From positions 2,487,404 through 2,551,403 of the forward strand of contig CAJFCJ010000007.1 of NCBI GenBank assembly GCA_904063045.1: DNA of 64,000 nt, in the 5' to 3' direction. This document shows positions 16,546 to 28,800 of this stretch, one piece after another (positions within the stretch are counted from its first letter, which is position 1; each line of letters begins with the position of its first letter). The translations under genes were made by a program, and so were the position numbers. Under the pieces are notes generated by a model that worked only from the letters and a program-made list of their open reading frames with translations, did no database searches and was not told the DNA's origin. Source of the DNA: Dimorphilus gyrociliatus (lineage: Eukaryota > Annelida > Polychaeta > Dinophilidae).

Positions 16546-17416
16546 ATGCCGCTGACAAAATTCCACGAATATCACGGGAAAAACATCTGGCTAAAAGAAG
16601 AAGGGATGGTGGCTAGGAGATCGCAGAGTTTTGCACACGCTTTAACGTTTAGCAGCCAACCATTAAGGAATCGGGAGATATTCTTATTAGAAATTGAAGA
16701 AAATGAAAGGGGTTGGAGTGGTCATCTCCGAATAGGGCTTACACAATTAGATCCGTCTTCAAAATTCACTCTACCTCAGTATGCTCTACCTGATTTAGCC
16801 AATATGGGTCGAACGTGGACCATGGCAGTCACTAAAACTAAAACAGGCATTGCAGTCCCCGAAGATGATGACACAATAGCAGTAGACATTGATCTCCCCC
16901 CTCCAGCTCGGTTGCTATCGCCCGATGGAGAATATATTACAACTAGCCAAGGTCGATTGAGAAAGAATGTTCTTCAGTCAACCCGAAAAGGAAAGCAAGA
17001 TGAGTTACTACCTACAGACGTTGGTAGTAGGATAGGCGTTCTCTTCTCAGAGAACGGCAATAACAGAGCCGACATGCATTTCATAATAAATGGTGAAGAT
17101 GGTGGATGTTATGCTCGAAATATTCCCTATAAGAATGCCCCAATTTACGCCGTTGTAGACGTATATGGAACAACAAAGCAAGTCAGAATAGTTCAATTGA
17201 ATATAGGTAACCATCAAATAACATACATAGATCGAAAAACGAAAATTACAATGTCTATTGATTACTAATGAGTATAAACCATTTATTTCAATCATTACAG
17301 TTGCTAATTTACAAGATTTGTGTAAAGATACAATTCTTCGCCATACTATAAAGAAAAATGTTGAATTCTTACCACTTCCTCTGCCTATGAAAGCCTTTTT
17401 ACGCGACGAGTGTTGA
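16546..17416 (+). CDS. NEURL2: NEURL2-like neuralized-repeat SOCS-box protein
   Basis: Substrate adaptor of a cullin-type ubiquitin ligase (called Ozz in vertebrate muscle). Two exons, 16546-17206 and 17301-17416, giving 258 residues. The first encodes the neuralized homology repeat: FHEYHGKNIWL, SQSFAHALTFSSQPL, GWSGHLRIGLTQLDP, and later MHFIINGEDGG and YAVVDVYGTTKQVRIVQLN. The first exon's frame runs on into the intron, but the donor at 17207 (AATATAG/gtaacc) joins a 38-codon exon with LQDLCKDTILRH...LPLPMKAFLRDEC. That segment aligns with the vertebrate SOCS box (elongin/cullin docking). Without the second exon the protein would wrongly seem to lack its SOCS box. Confidence 0.92.
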
Positions 17417-18392
17417 CAGTTTTTTCTAATATCTGTATCTGTACAGTCTCTAATAAATAACGATTTAATATACGATTAATTCTCCATAATAAAAAAATTC
17501 GAATGTCTATCATAAGGTTCAGCGAACTATATCCAGTTTATTGGAGGGAAAAAAATTAATATTTCCTCTAGTCTGGTTTCATATTCTCTTTAGATCTTAA
17601 TTACAAGGCTTACAGCATTAGAAGTATTTTAATATAACTAGTCTACTTTATTTACAGCTTAAAGAGTTTTATACTTATTTCAGTACTTTTTCTATCTATT
17701 ATTTCATAGATTATTGCCTCATTCTCTGGAAAATGATTTCTCATTTGCAGGTAAGGTTATTGGAAAAACAACTACTTTTTTGAGTGCGTTATGTCACGCT
17801 GATCCGGTCCATCATGACACTGATAGTGTAAAATTGATATGATTGATAAAAGGAAGATTTGTCTAATGTGATCTATTCTTGTACATACAATATACGAATC
17901 ATTTTTAATGTGTGTATATTTGAAGGTGTATCATTTACTAATGATCTGATCTATTATTGTCCTTAAAAGTGATTTAGCAGTAGTAATAAGTTAGTGCTTT
18001 GGAAATTTTGACTGGTTAGCGGAATGATAATATGTTTTTACACCGATGTTAGTCATTTAATCAACTATTTACTCATATTGGCTTACAGATTAAAGTTTTT
18101 TTACCATATCAAATGGCTTATATGAGAATTCAATTGATTTTTTACGAATTTACTCTCCTCTGCTTTCTAAAACCTTTCTGATATTGGAAACCCAATAGAC
18201 CAACCATGTTTGGAGTTAGACGCGGGAAAGTATTCACCGGTTGATCGAACCGGTTTACGAACACCGTTCCAATGGCCGTTACAACGCAAAGGCGATAAAA
18301 CGCGGTAGAAATTTTTCTTTCCAATTCCGTGATATATACTATCAAAATAGAGATTTTAAGTAGATTTTTGGATATAAACTTTTTTTAACGGA
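17417..18392. other. Intergenic region upstream of SSRP1
   Basis: This 976-bp region includes the NEURL2 3' UTR and the SSRP1 promoter. A minus-strand open stretch (18345-18142, containing CVVTAIGTVFVNRFDQPVNT) follows an acceptor-like ttttgatag but has no initiating ATG. It could be an exon of an unseen gene. I cannot support it further. Confidence 0.35.
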
Positions 18393-21349
18393 ATGCCTGT
18401 TAAAGAAAGTCTTGATTTCTCAGTCCTACTGTTTAAAGGAGGTTGTTTTGTAAGTACTGATAATAGGTATCAGCGAATATTTTTTAAGTATAAATTTTCA
18501 ACAGACGGAAGGAAGAATTAAATTCACTTTGGAAGATATAACCATAAAAGAAAAAGATGAATCTGAAACAAACTCTGTAAAGTACGAGGATATAGATGGC
18601 ATGTTCTGGTTCAGCAGAAGCCGTGGTCATTGCTTGAGGATTAGATTAATTGATGAACGGTGTATTTTGCTTGACGGATTTCATTCATCCGTAAGGAACT
18701 CGAGATAATTTTGTAACTGATTATAATTTAGTAGTATATCACAGGATCATGATAAATTATCCGCCTTTCTCGACAAACATCATGGAATAGAGTTACAAAA
18801 ACAGTTTAGATCATTCAAAGGATGGAACTGGGGAAGCACAAACTTCCGAGGTTAATAATAATATCAATTCAATCATAAACTACTTAAGGATATTAATATT
18901 ATTTTATTTTAGGGAATACAATGGAATTTAACGTCGAAAGTAAATTAGCTTTCGAAATACCATTGAATGAAGTGTCCCGGTGTACAACTAGTAAAAATGA
19001 AGTTACTCTAAGTTTTCATCAACATGAAGAAGCACCAATAACTTTAACAGAAATGAGATTTCATATACCGACTGAACAAAAGGTCGATGAAGGAGATCCT
19101 GTTGAGGTAAACACTAATATTAAATTCTTAATGTTTTAGTCTCTAATTTGCTTTTTATTAAAGAATTTCTATGACAAAGTAATGAATAAAGCTGACACAA
19201 TTCAAGCTACTGGTGATGCTATAGCAAGATTTGACGAAGTATCATGTTTAACCCCCAGGTAAAACATTATTAAGGATAATCTTTTTGTAAAGGGTTTAAT
19301 TAACTTAATTTCCATATATTCCAGAGGTCGTTATGATATTAAAATGTATGCATCATTTTTACAACTGCACGGAAAAACTTTCGATTATAAAATTCCATAC
19401 AATGACATCCTGCGACTTTTTTCACTACCACACAAAGATAGGAAATCTGAATACTTTGTCCTTCATGTAGATCCGCCAATAAAACAAGGCCAAACGCGAT
19501 ACCATTTTCTTATTTGTACATTTGACCGTTACGAAGATGATAGTGAGATTGAAATTGATTTATCAGAGTAAGCTATTGTTTCAAATTAAGATTGTGATGT
19601 AAACACATTGTGATTGTGATGTTGAATATCTTTTTCCTTTATCATAGGAAAGACTTAAAAAGATACGAAGGAAAATTGGAGAAAAAAATGACGGGTCAAC
19701 CGATTGATTTGATTAGTAGTGTTATGACAGCTTTAACAAGGAAAAAAATTTCAGTTCCTGGCTCTTTCACTGCTTTCAGTAAAGCTAAATGTGTTAGCTG
19801 CTCGCATAAAGCGTCAACTGGATTTCTATATCCTTTGGAAAAGGGTTTCATATTCGTTCACAAACCACCTGTTTATATACGGTTCGATGAATTGTCGCAT
19901 GTCAATTTTAGTAGGTCAATGACCAGTACAAGAAGCTTTGATTTAGAAGTTGAAACAAGACAAAATCAGACTTTTACATTTAGCAGCATTGAAAAGTAGG
20001 TTCATTAATGATAAACTCGAAGTTGTTCCCTAATGTTGATTGTTTATAGAGACGAATACGGAAAAATGCAAGAGTTCTTGAAAAAGAAGAATATTAAATT
20101 AAAGAGTACAGGCCAAGCGGTTAATAACTTTTTCTTTCGCTTTTCAAAATTTTATCAATTAAATTATCACAAATTGCCATGTTATTTTATAATATTTATT
20201 GACTGTTTTAAATAGGACGTGAAAAGTACAGAGGCACGTAAGCACGATGCCTACTTGGAAATGATGAAAAAAGAAGGATTGGCAAAAGATGATGACGATG
20301 ACGAATCCAACGAAGAAAGTGACGAAGATTTCGTTGCTGAGGGTAGCGGAAGCGACGTTGCTGAAGAGTAAAATTTACTATCATTTAATTTTTAGTTTAA
20401 GAGAACTACTTTTTTATTATTCAGATTTGATTCTGATCATGAGACATCTGAGAGTGATGCTGAAAGTGGAGATGACTCCCCAAGTAAGAAAGAAAAGCCC
20501 GTTGTAGAGAAAAAACCAGAAGTAAAACCACAAAAAAAAGAAAAAAAGCCAAAACCAGTGGTACAATATAAAGATACATATATACAATTAATTTATCATT
20601 AAAAAACATGTTTATGTTCTTTAGAAAGAAAAGCAGTCGAAAAAAGAAAAAGGAAAGGGAAAGAAAAAAGATAAAAATGCGCCAAAGAGGCCTCTATCCG
20701 CTTATTTCATTTGGTTGGGTGAGAATAGAGAAAAAATTAAACGGGAAAATCCAGGAATTGCTTTTACTGAAGTTACTAAGAAGGGTTCGGAAATGTGGAA
20801 TAGCTTGAGCGATAAAACAGTATATATATAATTGATAAACCCATATAAATAAGCACTGGTGTGATTAATTTTTTTCTGTAGAAATGGAATAAGGCTGCTG
20901 AGAAAGCGAAAGCTAAGTATGCAGAAGAAATGGAAGAGTATAAACGAAAATTGAAAACAGGGGAAATCCAATCGTCAGAGTAATAAAATTTTCCCTATTT
21001 TTTAAATGATGAGCAACAAATATCAGGCATTTTTTTTTATCTAGACCTGTGAAAGGCAGTCCGAAGAAGAGTAGAGCTAAAAAAGTGGTTTCTCCATCTA
21101 AAGCATCGGGAGGGGGTACAGGTTCAGGATACAAGAGTAAAGAATTTATTGAAGAATCATCATCTAGTTCGGAAGAAGAGAGTCCGCCAAAGAAAGCAAG
21201 AAAGGAAGAGGTAAAGTTATTAACTTTGATATTTCATCGAATCAACTGTTTGATTAATTCTATTCATATCATTTCAGCCTGAATCATCATCTGAAGATGA
21301 CAGTGAAGATTCTAGAAGTGATTCTGAATCTGAAGATTACAGCGATTAG
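18393..21349 (+). CDS. SSRP1: FACT complex subunit SSRP1
   Basis: Histone chaperone subunit that, with SPT16, reorganises nucleosomes during transcription and replication. Fourteen exons (18393-18449, 18505-18690, 18745-18850, 18913-19106, 19164-19258, 19325-19567, 19648-19995, 20050-20119, 20216-20367, 20425-20560, 20625-20819, 20882-20979, 21045-21210, 21278-21349) give 705 residues. Landmarks: FKGWNWGS, HGKTFDYKIPYNDILRLF, DPPIKQGQTRYHF and LYPLEKGFIFVHKPPVYIRF of the tandem PH-like domains. A long acidic stretch (SDEDFVAEGSGSD) follows, then a lysine-rich linker and one HMG box starting KNAPKRPLSAYFIWLGENRE. The tail is Ser/Glu-rich and ends SEDYSD. Introns are about 50-100 nt. A poly(A) signal lies about 60 bp after the stop, only about 20 bp before the next gene's start. 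Confidence 0.97.
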
Positions 21350-21432
21350 TTTTGCAAAATTGATGTTTCTTTTATCGACCTTGTAATTATTCATGTCTTG
21401 TTCGATCGAATAAACGTAAAATTTATATAAAA

Positions 21433-23577
21433 ATGTTTGCCTATAAAAACTTTATACTTTTGATTTTCATACCATGTTCCTCATAGTAAGGATTGTTTAC
21501 AGTCAAATAAACGCAAGGATTTATAAGGTAAAGTATCCTTTTACTTCTAAAATACCAATATACATAATATTTGTTGTGGTTCAATAGGTCTCTGAAATAG
21601 CAAACCTATTATTAGCGTAAGCTAATGAAAAGCAGATAGATTCGTGCCTACACATTACATTAACTGATTAGAACTAATGTTACATCGATTCATAAGAAAC
21701 ACATTACGTTTATATATGAGCATATACAGTGTATATATATTTATAGTCACTATGTAAAAAGTCTCTTTCCCTAATGAATGGGATCTACTAATGTAAAAGA
21801 GACGAACTCAAGAGAGCTTCATTAGACTATATGTTCTCGTTGAGGAGGTTTAATAGTTTATTGTCACTAACTGAACATTACCGACTAATGGAGCTCAAAG
21901 GAAAGCATTTAATTGTAGCGGCGAGATGCAATGTAAGTAAATAAATGCATAGTCAAAAAAGATGGTAATTATTATTATTTATGTACTAACACCTTACAGT
22001 ATCGTCCATTTTGCTATAGCCTAAAAAGTCACAGCAAACCACGTGGAGTCATCATTGAAGTTTTGGATACAATGACAAAGATTTATCATTTTAACTACTC
22101 TTTAATTGAACCACCTGACGGATACTATGGTTCAAAGTTACCAAATGGTAGCTGGAATGGTATGATGGGGCAGATACAAAGAAAGGAAGTTGACTTAGGA
22201 TCTCTATTAACTATTACTACTTCTCGTAGGAATGTGGTTGATTTCTCAGAGCCTATTTTCACAGATTATATTACTGGGTTGTACAAATTACCCGATTCGT
22301 CTTTGAAGCTCTTTTTCTACGTTTACTCTTTCAATTGGCTTGTCTGGCTCCTACTGTCAATCGCCATTTTGGCGCTTACACTACTCTTGTGGTCCCACAG
22401 TAAGAACTATGGCCAAATAGTTTGGTTCATCTTTGGAACATTATTTAATCAGAGCGGAAATATTCATTGTTCAAAATTTATCAAATGTCGGATACTGTTA
22501 GGATTCTGGTGGATATTTTTGATAACGTTTGTCAGTTTATATACAGGTTTTCTTGTATCATCGTTGACAGTAGCATCTTCAAAATTACCAATACAATCAC
22601 TTAGAGACCTGGTTGATTCAGGAGTATATTTCCCACTTTCAGAAAAGAATACAGCTTTATCAAATTATCTTGCCGAGACTAAAATTGGTATCTATAAAAG
22701 ATTGAACGAAAAACTGATAGATTTTAACGGACTTGTATCATTTAACATAAATGATACAATGAATTTAATTTTGAATAAAAGAGCCGTTTTTCTCTACGAC
22801 ACCGTTTTCCTGCAAGACACAAAGAATACTTTTGACAAAGGAGTTTGTAATTTGTCAGCAATGAAAGAGATATTTTTTGAAAGTCGATTCAGTTTCGCAT
22901 TTCCAAAAAAGTCGTTATATGTACCAATCTTTTCGCATCAGTAAGTAATTATATTATCAATATGTATTTTTACTGTTCTTTTAAAAAGGTTTTAAGAAAA
23001 TGATGATTATATATAATTAAAAACCTATTACGATCTTTCTATATCTCAGGAAATATCTTTAAAATGTATAATCCACCCTAAAGATATAATATTATTTATA
23101 TTCTTAATTTTAAACAGTATAAACTCTCTCTTTGAAGCTGGTTTAATCCAACAATGGATGATTAATCATCAACAGTCTAGAATATGCAACTTACCATCCG
23201 TTGCCACCGCTAAAACAGTACGTAAAAAATAGTAAACATACTTTGTATTTCAATTAGGCAAACATTTACAAACTTACGAGTAACATAAAGAAATGTATAT
23301 ATCTATTTAAACTTAAACAATATATCTTAAATGACAATAAAAGAACAATAATTCTATACCAAAATAGATTACACTGAAAGAGCTAATGGGAGCTTTCTTA
23401 CTGCTTGGTTCGGGCTTAGTGCTCTCGAGCTTGCTTTTATTACTGGAAAATTGCGGAGTTTGTTGTTGTAGAATAAAAAGAAATATAAAGAGAGATAAAT
23501 TAAAAATTAATACTGAACTTTTAAAATTCTCACCAAGAGCCGGAAATTGGATGGAACGTATTCTTAAAAAACCGTAA
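21433..23577 (+). CDS. Ionotropic-receptor-like glutamate-gated-type channel
   Basis: Subunit of the ionotropic glutamate receptor superfamily, 459 residues, most like short ionotropic receptors (IR/delta-like) lacking the amino-terminal domain. Exons: 21433-21485, 21857-21932, 22000-22940, 23118-23217, 23368-23577. The first is a signal-peptide exon (MFAYKNFILLIFIPCSS) that fits in phase 2; its assignment is less certain than the rest. The ligand-binding half S1 contains ITTSRRNVVDFSEP with the ligand-contacting Arg; TM1 follows at FNWLVWLLLSIAILALTLLL, then a pore loop (VWFIFGTLFNQ). TM3 has SLYTGFLVSSLTV in place of the usual SYTANLAAFLTV. The S2 half carries LYDTVFL, with Asp at the usual acidic ligand position. 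The final TM is LMGAFLLLGSGLVLSSLLLL. The altered TM3 gate suggests non-canonical gating (inference). Confidence 0.87.
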
Positions 23578-23704
23578 GCGACTTTTATGTACATTGTCGA
23601 TTAGTTTGTCATATATAATCGAACAGTATAAATGAAAATCTATTGAACATTAAATATATAAAAAGACTATTGAATGATAGTTTTCTTCGTCATTTTAATT
23701 CGGA

Positions 23705-25195
23705 ATGTGGTTAGATATCATTCTTTTGGGTGTAGTGGTCTACGTATCGTCTAGTTCTCGTATACCGGACGATCCAGAGAAATGTCTTTATTGGAAGCGA
23801 GACACAATAATTTCAAATAGAACTGATATCGCTATGGCAAACTCTGAGAAGAGAGCTGTTAACGCTTCATCGTGCGCTTCTTTTTGTTTGAATGTATATC
23901 CAGACTGTCGAGCTAGTAGTTATACGGCCGAGACAAGTACGTGTAAAATGTTTACGTATGCTAAAGTGGAAAAGGATTTAGTCGTTGAAATTGGAACGGA
24001 GTATTTAGTTGTGGGAAAAGGAGCCTTAGAGCCGGATGGAGTCAAAGTATAAAAAGTAACAGTTATCTTATTCATTCCTAAACTCTTTCCCTTTTTTTAC
24101 CATCTGAAAAGCCCAACTTGGCAAATTCGTCTATTGATGGAAATTATACATGCAGAAGCGGCTGGAAACAATTCGGATCGTATTGTTATCAATACGTAAG
24201 ACAACCCGCAATATTCACTGTCGCTGACTTCAAATGCCAACATTTCGGAGGCGATTTAGTCAGCATACACTCAAGGAAGGAGAACGAATTCGTTGTAAAT
24301 TTAATGTAAGACTTAACAAAGCTATTTATACAACTGAAATATAACATAAAAGAATATGTACTCATTATTTTCCATGTTCCTCATTCTCTCTCTGTCCCTC
24401 TTTTTTTGATTCGCTTCATTTGACACTAATGAATGATTCATACAGAACTGCTGGACCAAAAATCTATACAGGACTCCTCAAGGAATCGGGAGTATCAGCT
24501 GTTCAAAACTTTTTATGGACGGATGGATCTAAGGTTACTTACTATAATTGGGAACATGGAGAGCCCAATAATGTACCGGCACCTGCCAATTGTGTCCACA
24601 TTCAAAGAGGTATAAAAGAACACAAATGGCAAGATTCCAGCTGCTATGAAGAAGTCCCTTATGTATGCAAGAAGAAGGGAGAGTTGAAGGTCACTTCTTA
24701 ATTTAATTACTTCAATTGCTGTACACACACCTTGCATGTTTAGTGCATTAAAAAAATGCTTTTATTTCTTAATTGATTTCATACTCTCCCCCCTTCTCTG
24801 CCTTTCCTCTCTCTCTCCCAATGCTAATATTAAAGAGAACAAAGAAAAATGCTTAGAACGCCACCTCTCTGTATTATTGTAAGTAATTACTGAATAGTGT
24901 AAGAGTGATGATATTGTCGCCCAAGGAAAGTTGGTTTCTTAGCCTCGGCGTTCTTTCCGCAGTCGTTTCTATTCTTTCTGTGATCTACCTGTATATTTAT
25001 TTCTGTAAAATTCGACCCCGTAGACGACGTCGACTTTATCCAGATAGAACAGAAACTGAATCTGCATCTAAAAAACCTCAACTCTTCTTGCTGTGGCATT
25101 ATACGAGAAGAACGAAAAAGGAGAAGGATTGCCCCGACGGTCTGGACTGTCGGAATCATTCTCCAACGCCAAATAATTCCATGTCTAAATATTGA
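23705..25195 (+). CDS. Signal-anchored PAN-like / C-type lectin membrane protein
   Basis: Four exons, 23705-24046, 24112-24305, 24446-24682 and 24898-25195, predict a 356-residue type I membrane protein. It starts with a signal peptide (MWLDIILLGVVVYVSSSS). A cysteine-rich PAN/apple-like segment follows (CLYWKRD, CASFCLNVYPDCRASSY, CKMFTY). The C-type lectin domain runs from CRSGWKQFGSYCYQY to the closing VPYVCKK and contains a mannose-type EPN triplet (GEPNNVP); the usual WND is replaced by KWQDSS. The last exon gives WFLSLGVLSAVVSILSVIYLYIYF and then a basic run (RPRRRRRLYP). The donor at 24683 (GGAGA/gttgaa) is weak and was chosen because it alone keeps the phase; the membrane exon is therefore less certain than the lectin exons. 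Function unknown: surface recognition or adhesion is the usual role. Confidence 0.78.
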
Positions 25196-26168
25196 TCATA
25201 AGTACTCTTTTCTATTGATTTCTATAAAAAGCAAAATATAAAAAATATGATGTTTGTAATTGTTTCATATAATCGTAGTATCTGTTACATGTAGACAAGG
25301 GGAATAATTAGGGGTATCGAATAGTACGCCGCACGTTGCTATTTAGCATTGAAAAGAACATTTCCATGGAAACGAAGGAATGCTTCTAAATTCCTTTCTA
25401 CATTGAAATTTTACGGGGAGGAAGGAAAATAACTAGACATAAATAAGAAAAAAAGAAATATTTGTAACAGTTTAAGGATGAATCTGTGCAAGATAGAACA
25501 AGACAATCATAGGGTAGCTGTAAATAACAAATCATCACTCTTATAGAGATATATTGTTGAAATTAGATTGAAGACCTCTAGCGTTAGAGAAGGGAAGGAG
25601 AATAATTTTTTAAATTAAAAGAGAATACTTTAATAACAAGTGAAAAAAATAGCTTTTCTTAAAATTTAAAAAGATAAAGGGAAAATGAATGAATAGAAAG
25701 AAAGAGAAGGATATAAAAGAGAAGAAGACGAAGAAAAAGAAAAAGAAAAGAAGATAAATCGATTATTAAATATAATAAAAAAAAAAACTTAGGTAGATCA
25801 GACTTTTGATTTATATTTGTAGAAAAAAGGGAAGAAGAAAAGGAAACACTCGAATATACAACGTATATAATATGTTTCAATAAGAAGAAAATCTAGTTGG
25901 AGGTGCACATATCTGATGCACACAATACGTAAGATATATTTATAGATGATGTTAAAAACATACATATGACGTATATTATATTTACATCTACATGGAAATA
26001 TATAGTATATACATATGTACTTATATACTTTATACATATAATGTACACATATACAGTATCTCTCTCTCTCTCTCTCTCTCTCTCCATCTTTTAGCAGCCT
26101 TCTAAACGCTTAAATACTTTTGATCTTGTAATTTTCATCTTCTCTTCTTTGTAAAAAATATACCTGCT
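25196..26168. other. Intergenic region between convergent lectin genes
   Basis: AT-rich 3' UTR and spacer with purine-rich stretches at about 25670-25770 and a (TC)n tract at 26059-26084. I see no coding sequence; the Phe/Leu/Tyr-rich frames on the minus strand are compositional. Confidence 0.5.
26059..26084. repeat. (TC)n microsatellite
   Basis: Short uninterrupted TC tract following atatacagta in the spacer between the two lectin genes. Confidence 0.95.
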
Positions 26169-28102
26169 TTAATTATGATTGGTAAAATATAGTGACCTGT
26201 CGTAATTAGGCACTTGGGAATAATAAACAGCACTGGCGTTCCTATAAGGTTTTATAAGGGATAAGTTAGTTTGTCCATCTCCCAAAATATCTGGTGGTAT
26301 ATCTTCATTTTCATTTTCAAATTTGCAGCATTTTCTTGTTCCCAAAACAGCCACGTTATTATATTTATCATAAATATCTTCAGTTGGTATCCTTCTACTC
26401 TTTTTCTTCTTTTTTGCCAATCTTCTGATAATGTTTTCAAAAGAAAAAAGTCGTACTTTGGGAATCAATAAAAATCCAGTTTATTACATTATACTTTACT
26501 CACCTCCGTAAAAGGAGCAGAACTAAAGCGGGCAGAAGAAAGGCAATTGCTAATGCTATTATTACGGTCAAGGCCATCGATATTCCTAATTGAAAAATTT
26601 TAAGTCACGCATTTTATTCTATAAAACAAGATATCCGATAAAAGAGGAGATGCTTACCGTGAGGCATTGATAACTGACTAGCGCCATCTGCATTATTTTT
26701 GGGAGATGTTGGATTGCAGTTGACTGTTGGTCCTATCCATTTATGTCCGACGCAAGTATGCTTATAAATATGGCCATCTGCGCGGCAAGTTATTTCGGCG
26801 GTTACTGAGTCGTGTAATATTTTCACTTGGATATTCTTTTCGGCAAAGTATAAGTGCGGACATCCGATATAATCATAGGTAACGAATATCCTCTCCTCGT
26901 CAAATCGGTGAGTATGAAAGTTTGTCAACGAGATATTCAAACGGCTACTTTCCGATTCGTAAGAATATCTTGTAACTTTATTATTCCGAAATTCGAATTT
27001 CTTAACAGAGCGTCCCGCTTCCCAAATATCCAATGATACATCGTAAGGTACTGAAATGCCATAGATTTTGACCCTAATTCGCTGACCTTCTTTCGCTTGA
27101 ATTTGACTAGAGCATGATGTATTTGGAAAAAGGACGGCAGATGGCGCAGAAGAGGAGAGTCTCCGACTGATTCTACAGGGTAATTTACGTTCTGCAAATA
27201 AGAGTGTAAGTTTAGAACTGATCCCCGTTTGTTGCTAGTGTGACGATAGAACAGGCCTAATAAACGATTTAACCGCATACAAATAACCTTTTTAACAAAC
27301 TTTTTCATTCATCATTACATAGCCTTTTGATGAAGCCGTTAACGTTCGTTTTAGACGCATGCACGTCTTTCTAAACACGCATCTGTCGGACTTCTCGAAA
27401 CCTTTTCGAATAAACTCAGTCGATCGAGTTTGACAAGGCGTCGAATCGACCGTCTGACTGTAATTCGACGCGAAATGACTATACGGAAATGTTTGATGTT
27501 TTGTTTCACGCATCGCGTAGGCTGGTCATTGCGAATTTTTCCGACGGCTTTCAACGCTGCGCGTTCTTTTTACATAATCGATTTCGTATAAAGTTTCATA
27601 TAATGCAAAAACCGATCGATCAATTCACCTTTAATGCAGACATATTCCACTTCTAGATAATTTTTTAAGTCTATCGAATTGCAGGGATCTATGTTATCCA
27701 AGTCTTCATTTGGAACAAGAAAGGAACACCTCTTCTTTCCTGAGCATTTCTTATCTAAATAGTCAATTATATTACTGGAGCAATTTACCCATCTAAAATA
27801 AAGCTCTAATAAGATTCATAAGCTTAGTAAGTAAACTTTATTATTACCCAAGAGTACGTTCAATGCAATGTCCTTTTTTCATTCTCCCCCATAGAGCTTT
27901 CTTTATTATTATAGTTTCATCTTCTAGGCAATCAGCTTTAAATTCGTTCACTTGGCACACGGTCTCAGTTTTCAAGTCGGCTATAGAAAAAAGGAGAAAA
28001 AAAATGCAAATGCTTCGTTGAGTTAAATATATAAATAAAGATATCAAATTATATATATATATATACAATATATGGTTTAGGACAGTCAAGGATATATTAC
28101 TA

Positions 28103-28134
<32 letters not shown>

Positions 28135-28800
28135 TAGTAGACAGAAGGTGCATTAAAGTCATAAGGGAAAATTATATTATTTTAATCGATTCTTGTTCCT
28201 TCCCAGTTGTTTGTTTCTTACTCTAAGCAAATTGTTTGCCAAACAATGTATAATATGTACGACGACGTCTGATTGAAACGTCACGACGAAATGCAATTAA
28301 TGCCTAAATATCTAAATGTTGTCGAATAGACGTTCTCTGCTAAGTGCTGTAAGTATATTTCTGCAACGAAAACTGCAATTTGCCTGTCGGCCAAATTCCG
28401 TCGTTCGCTTTGTTTACAGTAGAAAATTGACGAATTAGATCGAATATAGCGTTTCTTTTTTTTCACGATGACGTATTTAAATATTCATAGTGTCGTCAAT
28501 AAACGTTCTTCAATTGGTACACAAATAATATTGTAAAGCGTCTATTTAACGTTACATAATCTTAACCTTTACCATGACAGACTATTCGAATGATGTCTCC
28601 GCCAGTAAAACGCTATTATCTTTCCGCCTCTCTTCCACCTCATACATCAACGTCGAAAAGAACGACACGCAAACGTGATTATTACACACAAAGTTTGCTG
28701 CCGTTCAAAGAAAAACAGACATTATATTCTTTTCAAACGTACCTGAAATAATTGAAGAATATATGAAATAGAACGTCGAATAAATAGTCGTCGACCGCAT
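26169..28800 (-). CDS. SUEL lectin / beta-sandwich / sushi transmembrane protein
   Basis: Predicted 408-residue type I surface protein from six exons: 28800-28743, 27980-27848, 27792-27629, 27191-26658, 26585-26504, 26424-26169. The first exon (MRSTTIYSTFYFIYSSIIS) is a signal peptide found by phase matching. Next is a galactose/rhamnose-binding (SUEL) lectin domain: CQVNEFKADCLEDETIIIKK, ALWGRMKKGHCI, then CSGKKRCSFLVPN, DPCNS and YLEVEYVC. A middle region (SLDIWEAGRSVKKFEF) may be CUB-like; I am unsure. A sushi/CCP-like module follows (GCPHLYF to GPTVNC with internal cysteines). The TM is ALTVIIALAIAFLLPALVLLLL, then a Lys/Arg stop and an 86-residue tail with several tyrosines. SUEL lectins with one TM recall EVA-1 and latrophilin relatives, but this domain combination is not one I can name. 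Confidence 0.82.

Noticed and set aside
17207-17268. NEURL2 without SOCS box
   Set aside because: Reading into the intron hides the true second exon, which encodes the SOCS box.
21486-21503. An 18-nt intron after the receptor signal exon
   Set aside because: Too short to splice in an animal; the acceptor at 21856 fits the phase.
25659-26087. Several minus-strand Phe/Tyr/Ile-rich frames
   Set aside because: Compositional products of purine-rich and TA/TC repeat DNA, without homology or splice context.
27292-27554. Basic minus-strand frames between SUEL-gene exons
   Set aside because: They lie in an intron whose flanking exons join in perfect phase; no family match.
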